This document shows, in pieces, positions 32,486 to 39,335 of a DNA stretch of 64,000 nt. The notes under the pieces are model-generated. The model ran no database searches and was not told the origin of the DNA. It saw nothing but the letters and a program-made list of their open reading frames with translations. The position numbers and the translations under genes are program-made. Where the stretch lies: contig NZ_CP011509.1 in assembly GCF_001027285.1 (NCBI RefSeq), positions 9,386,501 through 9,450,500 on the forward strand. Direction: 5' to 3'. This DNA is from Archangium gephyra. Lineage in GTDB: Bacteria > Myxococcota > Myxococcia > Myxococcales > Myxococcaceae. Numbering within the stretch: position 1 is the stretch's first letter; the number at the start of each line of letters is the position of its first letter.

Positions 32486-33415
32486 ATGCGTCATCCACTA
32501 CTTTTCCGGTTCCCCCTGCTGCTCGTCCTCGTGGCGTCCGAGGCCCGTCCTCAGGTATGCGCACCCACGGAGCGGACTCTCATCCTCTCGGAGCATCCGA
32601 GGAGCGAGGCGCCCAAGGTATACGTCGGCGGTCAAACCGCGACCGTCCTTCGCCTGGAGAAGGACTGTGACCCCGAGCGGACGAGCATGTTGGGGTGGAA
32701 AGGGCACTTCGAGCCATTGCTCTGCCGGGACAGGTTCGTGCTGCTGTACCCACTGCGCGATCTCACGCCGAGCGACCGGTTCCTGCTCCAGGTGACGCTC
32801 ACGGATGGGACGGAGCTTCCATTCATCGTGACCGCACACCAGCAGGCCTACAGCAACCGCCAGGTGGACCAACAGGTGAACGTGTTCGAGAACCGCGAGG
32901 GGTACGACGCGGTGCTCTCATCCCTGTATCGCGCGCTCGAAAGAGAGCGTGGGCTCCGCGAGGAGAACGAACGTCATCGCAAAGAGGAGAACTCGATCGA
33001 TCACGCCTACGCCACGCTCCTGGCCAATGGCGCGGTGAAGCGGACGCCCTTTCGCAAGAAGCAAACCATTGTCCTCAAGGACGGAGATGTGGACATGACG
33101 GTGAAGCTTTTCTCGGGCAAAGGAAAGGCTGCGGCTGTGGTCCAACTGACCAACGACTCGAATGCCAACGCGCCATGGAGACTCGGAGAGGTCCGTTTGA
33201 CCTCCGATTTGACCTCGCGCACGAACAGGCCGTTCGCTCTCCGCATGAACCGCTCCGAACTCGTTCCTGGTGCGTCGGGAACCGTCGCGGTCGTCGTGGA
33301 TCAAAGCGCCTTTGAATCGGACCAGGGCCTTACTGACCTGACCTTGGAAATACTCCGAAGTGACGGGTACCAGCAGGTGGTCATTTTGATGGATCATCAG
33401 CTCATTCGCGAGTAA
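32486..33415 (+). CDS. Secreted DUF2381-type (TIGR02268-like) myxobacterial protein
   Basis: 309 residues from the ATG at 32486. A signal peptide (MRHPLLFRFPLLLVLVASEA) is followed by the style of the myxobacterial DUF2381 family: TLILSEHPRSEAPKVYVGGQTATVLRLEKDCDP near the N-terminus, FEPLLCRDRFVLLYPLRDLTPSDRFLLQVTLTDG, a charged helical segment (ERERGLREENERHRKEENSIDHAYATL) and a C-terminal strand-rich half. The family is a paralogous group in Myxococcus relatives often located next to Ser/Thr kinases; the role is unknown. It starts a right-reading unit with the lipoprotein and small protein genes. Its base composition is less GC-rich than its flanks. Confidence 0.8.
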   Translation: MRHPLLFRFPLLLVLVASEARPQVCAPTERTLILSEHPRSEAPKVYVGGQTATVLRLEKDCDPERTSMLGWKGHFEPLLCRDRFVLLYPLRDLTPSDRFLLQVTLTDGTELPFIVTAHQQAYSNRQVDQQVNVFENREGYDAVLSSLYRALERERGLREENERHRKEENSIDHAYATLLANGAVKRTPFRKKQTIVLKDGDVDMTVKLFSGKGKAAAVVQLTNDSNANAPWRLGEVRLTSDLTSRTNRPFALRMNRSELVPGASGTVAVVVDQSAFESDQGLTDLTLEILRSDGYQQVVILMDHQLIRE

Positions 33416-33420
33416 GCGCG

Positions 33421-33921
33421 ATGCTCACGCCCATGACAAAGGCAATCTTTTTCTGTTCCACCCTCCTGCTTCTCGCATCCTCTGGATGTAGCACCACCGC
33501 TGAAAAGATGGTGTTGCGTTCAGACGGAACACCGGGTCCGCAAGAGTGCCCGGAGGAAGCCCAGAAGGCGATGCGGTATGTGCGGCTGCACGTCGGGGAT
33601 GCAGCACTTCTGGAACTCGACGCCAACCAGGTAGGGGCGCGGCCCATCACGCTCTATGACGGCCCTATCGAGAGCATGTTGACGGAGGATCTCGGTATCT
33701 TCGAAGCGCCCACCCGCTTGTATGGGCAGGTCTGGACCGGAGGACCCCAGGTCGTCGTCCGGTACTACGAGGCCCATCCACCAGACGGAGACAAAGTTCC
33801 CATCTGCGCCGTAGCCCGACTCGGGAATGGCCAACTCAGGAAACGGCCCGAATCCAAGCCTGGAACCGCCATTCTCGACTACTCCATCGCAGACGCGTTC
33901 ATCGTGGATTCGTTCCGGTGA
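33421..33921 (+). CDS. Lipoprotein of unknown function
   Basis: 166 residues. A lipoprotein signal (MTKAIFFCSTLLLLASSGC) places the lipid-modified Cys at residue 23. The mature part is about 144 residues, strand-rich (VRLHVGDAALLELDANQVGARPITLY, QVVVRYYEAHPPDGDKVPICAVARLGNG) with no recognised domain. The ATG at 33421 follows the DUF2381 stop by five bases, so the two are an operon. Translation into the next gene is 19 bases away. Codon choice is noticeably less GC-biased than in the surrounding operons, hinting at acquisition or relaxed selection. Confidence 0.75.
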   Translation: MLTPMTKAIFFCSTLLLLASSGCSTTAEKMVLRSDGTPGPQECPEEAQKAMRYVRLHVGDAALLELDANQVGARPITLYDGPIESMLTEDLGIFEAPTRLYGQVWTGGPQVVVRYYEAHPPDGDKVPICAVARLGNGQLRKRPESKPGTAILDYSIADAFIVDSFR

Positions 33922-33940
33922 GGCCAACGTGGGTTCACCC

Positions 33941-34321
33941 ATGAGCTACAATTCAAACTTCGACATCAAATCCGTGATGAAGACGCTCGGCACTGTGAGC
34001 GACAAGTACCCAAAGGGCTCGGCAGAAGACGAGGCCCTCCGAATCGCCGCGGTGGCACTGCTGTATGTCCAAGACATCGACAAGCTGGAGGACTACCGCA
34101 AGTATTTCGTGGACTTCATCACTGGCAAACCACTGATCCCTGATCAGGCGTTCGCGACGAGAGAAGAAGCGGAGGAGTGGCTCGCCAGCGGAAAGGTCAA
34201 CGGTAGCGAACTCATCACCATCGCGGGCCAGGGATTCACCGTGGGAGGCATGGCGTCGAAGGGATGGAGATTGCTGCGAACGCGTCTGCCGGAAGAACCT
34301 GAACCACCAGGATCAAAGTAG
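33941..34321 (+). CDS. Small cytosolic protein, paralogue of 36225-36614
   Basis: 126 residues from the ATG at 33941 (MSYNSNFDIKSVMKTLG). It is alpha-helical and acidic with the recurring stretch EDEALRIAAVALLYVQDIDKLEDYRKYF and a FATREEAEEWLASGK motif that ends in a glycine-containing GQGFTV segment. More than half of the residues match the minus-strand protein at 36225-36614. No domain is recognised. Each copy follows a lipoprotein gene, and the two cassettes sit on opposite strands around the multi-TM pseudo-protease gene. It could be an immunity or antitoxin-like protein or a regulator of its lipoprotein; the context is the only evidence. Confidence 0.75.
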   Translation: MSYNSNFDIKSVMKTLGTVSDKYPKGSAEDEALRIAAVALLYVQDIDKLEDYRKYFVDFITGKPLIPDQAFATREEAEEWLASGKVNGSELITIAGQGFTVGGMASKGWRLLRTRLPEEPEPPGSK

Positions 34322-34344
34322 GCACTTCCAATCCCCGGGGACCC

Positions 34345-36126
34345 TCACTGGCCCGGCTCCACCCCGACTCCTGACTTGGGCTGTCCGGCACCGACGTAAC
34401 GCGCCGGGACCGGCACCCACTGGCGGAGGATCATCAACACGAAGCTCAGCAGCCCGCTGGTGAGCAGGCACCCGGCGAAGCGGAGCAGGGACACCCCCGC
34501 CGGCCATCCGAAGGCAACGAGCACCAACGGCAGCAAGAGGCACGTGCCCAGCACGGGAGCCGCGTCGCTCCAGGGGCCCGCGCCGAAGTTCTCCGCCAGC
34601 GCGTGCATCAGGCTGAAGATGCCGCACAGCCCTACCCCCGTGAGCACGCCCAGGCCCGCGCCGAACATGAGGCTCTCTGGCTGACGGCTGACCATGATGG
34701 GATGCAGGATGACGCCCAGCGAGGCGAAGACCGCCGCCATGCCCAGCAGCACGGTGCCGAACCACTGCCCCGGGGCCTCCCGCCGCCGCAGGAAGAACGT
34801 CAGCAGGCCAGGAGTCACGAGCAACAGCCCGAGCACGGCGCCCATGGCCTTCTCCCGCTCGCCGCCCCAGGACAACCGGGCGTCGGTGAACCCCATGCCG
34901 ATGAGGCTCAGCGCGACGAACAGGATCAGACTCTCCAGCACCCCCAACCCCACTGCCAGCAACTGCGCCCGGGTGGGCTTGCGCCGGACATCCATCCGCT
35001 GCATCCACAGCACTCCGGATGCCGACCCGCACATGGTCCCCACGGTGATACCCGCCACGCTCCAGGTGCTCTCGAGGATGGGCAGCGTGAGGAGCACCGC
35101 GACGCCTCCGGCCAGCCCACCCACCGTCGCGGAACCGGCAGCGGCCCCCACGCCCGTGAGCAGGCTCAGCCACAGCGCGCCCACGATCGCGAGGCAGAAG
35201 CTCATCACGAGCTGCTGCGACAGGACGTCCAGCAGACCGGTGGGGAAGATCCCCGGGTAGAACAGGAGCGCGCCCGCCAGCGACATGTCGAACAGGAGCA
35301 CCGTGACGAGCGGCCCCAACAGGCACCGCAACATGAAGAGCACCAGCGGCGTCTGCTGGCACTGCGCCAGCGAGAGCTGATACGCCCCGAAGCCCGGCTC
35401 CAGGCGCGGGTCCACGGCGGACAGCTCGCGCGTCCAGGCCTCGGGATCCCCAATAGCAGCCGTGAACAACTTGATGGTTCCGTAGGCGAAGCTCCGCTGC
35501 CGCCAATCCTGTGACCCGGTGGCGCACCGCTGCCGCCAGAGCGTGAGGATGGTGGAGGCCGTGACGGCGAGCACCATGCCCTCGGTCCGCGTCCGCTGTG
35601 TCACGAGCCCCACGACCTTGCCACCCTGAAGCACGGGGCAGCCGATCAGCTCTTGAACCTCCACCCCGGAGTCCGGGCTCGTGGTCACCTCGAGGGCATC
35701 CCCCTTGGCAGTGAGCCGTCCCAGCACCCGTTGCCCCTTGTGCGCGGAGGACAGGAGCACGGTGCAGTTCGAGACGTCCGATGGAGCATCCACCAGCAGC
35801 GGCCACTCCGGCTCCACATCCCCCGAAGCATCCAGCACCTCGACCTTGAGGGCCGCGCTCCCGGCGCCCTCCTCGTCCCCTGCCCCTTCCACCTCGGGGG
35901 CCAGCAGCGTCAGGTTGGAATCGTCATCCGACTCCACGACGAGCACCTGCTTCGGCTGACCCGCTCCGTGGATCACGACACGGCGCGTATCCCCAGGCTG
36001 GGGCCCCAGCAGATGGGAAGTGGCGGTCAGGTAGATGCCTGGACCGACACGCCAGGCGCACACCTCGCGCTGCTCCCTTCCCTGGGAGAGAACACGAAGA
36101 CGAACGATCTCGGGTTGAGTTCCCAT
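34345..36126 (-). CDS. Multi-TM protein with N-terminal degenerate trypsin-like domain
   Basis: 593 residues. Residues 1-200 resemble a trypsin-2 fold: GPGIYLTATSHLLGP (His38 in the usual place but preceded by an insertion), SDDDSNLTLLAPEVE (Asp-equivalent read as Asn), and LIGCPVLQGGKVVGLVTQ, where the GDSGGP-type nucleophile site is Ile-Gly-Cys. All three catalytic positions therefore appear lost or altered. Residues 265-575 hold about ten to eleven TM segments. The layout suggests a cytosolic or periplasmic pseudo-protease sensor coupled to a membrane channel or scaffold. It is GC-rich, lies between the two arms of the tubulin/vWA system, and reads the same way as they do. Confidence 0.7.
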   Translation of the reverse strand: MGTQPEIVRLRVLSQGREQREVCAWRVGPGIYLTATSHLLGPQPGDTRRVVIHGAGQPKQVLVVESDDDSNLTLLAPEVEGAGDEEGAGSAALKVEVLDASGDVEPEWPLLVDAPSDVSNCTVLLSSAHKGQRVLGRLTAKGDALEVTTSPDSGVEVQELIGCPVLQGGKVVGLVTQRTRTEGMVLAVTASTILTLWRQRCATGSQDWRQRSFAYGTIKLFTAAIGDPEAWTRELSAVDPRLEPGFGAYQLSLAQCQQTPLVLFMLRCLLGPLVTVLLFDMSLAGALLFYPGIFPTGLLDVLSQQLVMSFCLAIVGALWLSLLTGVGAAAGSATVGGLAGGVAVLLTLPILESTWSVAGITVGTMCGSASGVLWMQRMDVRRKPTRAQLLAVGLGVLESLILFVALSLIGMGFTDARLSWGGEREKAMGAVLGLLLVTPGLLTFFLRRREAPGQWFGTVLLGMAAVFASLGVILHPIMVSRQPESLMFGAGLGVLTGVGLCGIFSLMHALAENFGAGPWSDAAPVLGTCLLLPLVLVAFGWPAGVSLLRFAGCLLTSGLLSFVLMILRQWVPVPARYVGAGQPKSGVGVEPGQ

Positions 36127-36224
36127 CGAACTGCCCCCCGCTCCAGGACCCCTCCGGGGGTCACTGCACGCGGCGATGGCTCAGGGTAACACACGGCCCT
36201 CACACTCGAAGAGCGGCCTGGCTC

Positions 36225-36614
36225 CTACTTGGGGTCTGGCTTGTCTGGGGGGGGATCGAGTTCCTCCGGTGCACGCGCCCGGAGGAACTTCCATCCCTTG
36301 GGCAGATGGTGCGCGGTGAAACCCTGGCCCACGATACTGACCAACTCACCCTCCCTGGCCTTTCCACTGGCGAGCCATTCATCCGCTTCTTCTCTCGTTG
36401 CGAACGTTTGAGAAACGATGATGGGCTTGCCCGTGACGAACTCCCGGAAATAGGTGCGGTACTCCTCCAGCTTCTGGATGTCTCGGACGTAGAGCAACGC
36501 CACAGCGGCGATCCGGAGGGCTTCGTCTTCCAGAGAGTCCTTTTGGTACTTGTCGCTGATGGTGCCGAGCGTCTTCATCACCGCTTCAACATCGAAGTCT
36601 GAATTATAGGCCAT
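36225..36614 (-). CDS. Small cytosolic protein, paralogue of 33941-34321
   Basis: 129 residues from the ATG at 36614 (MAYNSDFDVEAVMKTLG). It matches its plus-strand paralogue throughout: MKTLGTISDKYQKDSLEDEALRIAAVALLYVRDIQKLEEYRTYF, FATREEADEWLASGKAREG, GQGFTAHHLPKGWKFLRARAPEE, with a charged Pro-rich tail. No domain is recognised. It lies 12 bases downstream of a Cys-rich lipoprotein gene and so is probably translated from the same mRNA. The combination lipoprotein plus small cytosolic protein looks like a modular pair whose lipoprotein member has been swapped between the two copies. Confidence 0.78.
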   Translation of the reverse strand: MAYNSDFDVEAVMKTLGTISDKYQKDSLEDEALRIAAVALLYVRDIQKLEEYRTYFREFVTGKPIIVSQTFATREEADEWLASGKAREGELVSIVGQGFTAHHLPKGWKFLRARAPEELDPPPDKPDPK

Positions 36615-36626
36615 TAACGCACCGGA

Positions 36627-37106
36627 TTAGAGGGCAAGAGGAGCCAGGATCAAGGCGCCAGAACCACCTGTGGTGATGACAAAGGCAACACCAGCGATGA
36701 CAACAACCGTCCCAAGCGCCACTTCAGCTTTGTGATTCCTGATCCAATCAACCGCCTCTGCTACGCGCGAGAACTTCAATTCTTTCGCCTTCTTCTCATT
36801 CTCCGCCACGCACTCCATGTATTGCTTACGACATAGGCTGGTGCAGTATTCGAAGAATGCTCCGTCACGCTTTTCATGTGGGTATGGAAGAGGCTCGGTC
36901 TTCCAACAATCATCAAAACACTCATTATGCTCCGCATCGCAGTTACGAAAACCAGAGCCGCCAGTTCCGAGAGCAGTGCCAACACCCTGAGCATCCTCGG
37001 AGATGACGTAGATTCGAGATTCCGGCCGTTGCGAGTGGGCGCATCCGATGCTGGCCACCACGACGGCAGCGATCAAAGCGGTCCATTTCAGCCCCATCCG
37101 CCTCAT
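36627..37106 (-). CDS. Cys-rich lipoprotein with C-terminal hydrophobic segment (possible polymorphic-toxin-type carrier)
   Basis: 159 residues; starts at 37106 or four codons later. A lipoprotein signal ends in VASIGC (Cys about 22). The mature protein has conserved Cys pairs (NCDAEHNECFDDCW, YCTSLCRKQYMEC), then a helix AVDWIRNHKAEVALG, and a glycine-rich hydrophobic segment (VVVIAGVAFVITTGGSGALI) that ends the protein. Lipoproteins of this style in myxobacteria recall the SitA-type toxins that are passed between cells by outer membrane exchange, where a toxin domain follows the hydrophobic segment; here no toxin follows. The link is inference. The following small gene would fit an immunity protein. 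Base composition is distinctly lower in GC than the flanks. Confidence 0.6.
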   Translation of the reverse strand: MRRMGLKWTALIAAVVVASIGCAHSQRPESRIYVISEDAQGVGTALGTGGSGFRNCDAEHNECFDDCWKTEPLPYPHEKRDGAFFEYCTSLCRKQYMECVAENEKKAKELKFSRVAEAVDWIRNHKAEVALGTVVVIAGVAFVITTGGSGALILAPLAL

Positions 37107-37259
37107 GCGCTACCGCCTTTGCCTGTGTGCCATGGGCATTCGGGACCAACTCTGCCACGCACAGCCCGTTCGCCGCTGTGGCCCCTGCTCCATGAGTCAG
37201 GAGCCCAACAGCGGGATTGGCCAAACCACCACAGGCAGCCGTAACCAGGGCTGCGGAGC

Positions 37260-39335
37260 TCAACTCCACTTCAGGTACAGGCTGCCCAGCCGGTACACCG
37301 TGTTGGGCGTGTACCCGATGGCCAGTTCCTCGGCCGGCACGGGCTCCCACTTCCCGGTGCGCTGCACCTTGCGCTCCAGTCCCGCGGCGGTGACGAAGCG
37401 CGTGGAGCCCCCCGGCCCCGCCTCCAGGACAAGCACCGCCGCACGCGGTGAGCGCACGAAGTCTCCCCCCGCGTTCAGACACATCCGCGCGTTGCGGTAG
37501 AAGCCCCGGGTGCCCCCTGGTGTCTCGCGCAGCGTGAGCGCCGACGCCCGCTTGAGTCCCATCTCCGAGCCCGCCACGTAGACGCTGGCCGCTGGGTCGA
37601 AGTCATGCGGCCGCACGAAGCCCGCGACGATCCACCCAAAGCCAAGCATTCCCGCCGCGAACGCCAGCCAGGGCCACCAGCAGCGCAGAAAACCCGTCTC
37701 CTCTACCTTCACGACCGCCGGGACCGTCACCGCCGAAGCGGCGTAATGCGGATGCGTGGCGGAGAAGTGCACCCCAAGCCCCTGTGGCTCCATCTGGCCA
37801 CAGCAGCCCTCGGCGACGAAGCACACCTCGTACTTGAGCGGCTGTCCCTTGCGGCCATTGCCCAGATCCGCCTCCGAGCCCGCCACGGGACCACAGCTCA
37901 GCACGCCTTCCGTGATGGTCCCCTGCGCGGTGCACTTGATGGGCACCCGGTCCGCGTTCGTGGAACGCGACAAATCCACCGTCGCGCACCGGCGCGTCTC
38001 ACCGCGCTCGCCCCGCCACTGGCCGAGGTCGATCGAAGCCGGGTTGGGCACCAGGGCGAAGTCGAGGAAGCCCTCCACCTGCACGGTCCGGCGCGCGCGC
38101 TGCTCCATCCACGCGTTGCGGAACGTCACCTGCACCAGCGTGGGCGCGCCATCCCGTGACAGCTGCGCGGGCGTCCAGTCCGCCACGAAGCGCCCTCCCC
38201 CCTCGTGACGCAGCGGCACCTCCTGGCCCTCGATCGTGGCCACCGCCGCGAAGCCGTCCGCCTGGAAGAAGGTCTCGTCGTCGAACGTCTTCCCCTGGAA
38301 GAGCAGCCGCGCATCCAACCGCACCGGCTCCCCTACCCGCGCCGTCGTCGGCACCGCCAGCGAGGCGTCGAGGTCGTAACGAAGGATGAGGCCATAGTCG
38401 ATGTCACCCGAGCCCTTGGGCAGTGACAGCGTCCAGCGGCTCGGCTGGTCCGGTGAGTTGGGCGCGCGGAACACCTGGTAGTGGCGATGCGGCGGCTGGC
38501 ACAGCTTGGGCGCGCCTCCGTAACGGACGCCGGGCGGACAGCCGTTGTCCCCCGAGGCCTGGACCGGAACGTTGCCCTGGGGGCCCTCCAGCTTCGCCGT
38601 GTACGCGGGTCCGGGCGAGGCCGACGCCGTGGCCACCAGCACCTCCACCACGTACTTGCCCACCTCGAACGTCTTCGATTCGCCCGGAGACAGCGAGCCC
38701 GTCTCCGGCCTCGAGCCGAGCACCCGGGCATAGCCTCGCGTGAAGGCTTCGATCACCTCGCGCGGCTTCTGGACGAAGACCAGGTCCTGCGGATTGCGCA
38801 CCAATGGCCGGAGGAATTGCTCGCCCGTCTGGCGGATTTCCTCACTGCCGAAGAGCCCGATGACCAGCGTCTCGAAGTCAGCCCCCTCGGAGACTCCCAA
38901 TACCCGAGGACCTTCGGACGGTTCCCTCAGGTCCTGCGGAGCACCGTCCGTGAAGAAGAGGAACAGCCGGTTCGGCAGCGTCGAGCTCCGCAGCCGGTTC
39001 CCCGCCTCCTCCAGCGGGCGCTTGTAGAAAGTCCCCTGGGAATAGGGCAGCGCACGAATCGCATCCGCGCCCTGGGCCGGCCGGGGCGGGTCCCGCTCGC
39101 TGTCACCGAAGGCCAGCACTCCCACGCGGTCGGCCGAGCCTCGCGCCAGGCCCTCGACAATGAGCGTTCCGAGCACCGCGGCGCGCTCGGGATCATTGGG
39201 CGGATACCGGTGCCCCTTCTCGTCCCGGGACTCCACGCCCATGGAGCACGAGTTGTCGAGGATGAGGACGATCTCGTTGCCCCCACCCGCCGCTCCGGTG
39301 AGGAGCAGGGGCAGGACGAGTTGCGCGAGCATCAT
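37260..39335 (-). CDS. vWA-domain membrane protein with conserved C-terminal module
   Basis: 691 residues, starting with two adjacent ATG codons (39335/39332) directly after the upstream stop. A hydrophobic N-terminus (LAQLVLPLLLTGAAG) precedes a vWA domain with a complete MIDAS start, Asp27-x-Ser29-x-Ser31 (LILDNSCSMG), and LFLFFTDGAPQD as the third motif. Beta-rich domains follow (about 210-545). A TM helix at about 551-574 and a 117-residue C-terminal domain (FDPAASVYVAGSEMGLKRASAL to VYRLGSLYLKWS) end the protein. The same TM plus domain ends the neighbouring 725-residue protein. Topology is likely periplasmic vWA and cytosolic C-terminus. It is the last gene of the FHA/PP2C operon. Confidence 0.85.
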   Translation of the reverse strand: MMLAQLVLPLLLTGAAGGGNEIVLILDNSCSMGVESRDEKGHRYPPNDPERAAVLGTLIVEGLARGSADRVGVLAFGDSERDPPRPAQGADAIRALPYSQGTFYKRPLEEAGNRLRSSTLPNRLFLFFTDGAPQDLREPSEGPRVLGVSEGADFETLVIGLFGSEEIRQTGEQFLRPLVRNPQDLVFVQKPREVIEAFTRGYARVLGSRPETGSLSPGESKTFEVGKYVVEVLVATASASPGPAYTAKLEGPQGNVPVQASGDNGCPPGVRYGGAPKLCQPPHRHYQVFRAPNSPDQPSRWTLSLPKGSGDIDYGLILRYDLDASLAVPTTARVGEPVRLDARLLFQGKTFDDETFFQADGFAAVATIEGQEVPLRHEGGGRFVADWTPAQLSRDGAPTLVQVTFRNAWMEQRARRTVQVEGFLDFALVPNPASIDLGQWRGERGETRRCATVDLSRSTNADRVPIKCTAQGTITEGVLSCGPVAGSEADLGNGRKGQPLKYEVCFVAEGCCGQMEPQGLGVHFSATHPHYAASAVTVPAVVKVEETGFLRCWWPWLAFAAGMLGFGWIVAGFVRPHDFDPAASVYVAGSEMGLKRASALTLRETPGGTRGFYRNARMCLNAGGDFVRSPRAAVLVLEAGPGGSTRFVTAAGLERKVQRTGKWEPVPAEELAIGYTPNTVYRLGSLYLKWS

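Noticed and set aside
37107-37259. Minus-strand frame between the vWA stop and the lipoprotein start (reading through AALVTAACGGLANPAVG)
   Set aside because: It looks somewhat protein-like, but has no good start or ribosome binding site and continues out of frame into the lipoprotein gene. It could be a remnant of a decayed gene; not strong enough to call.
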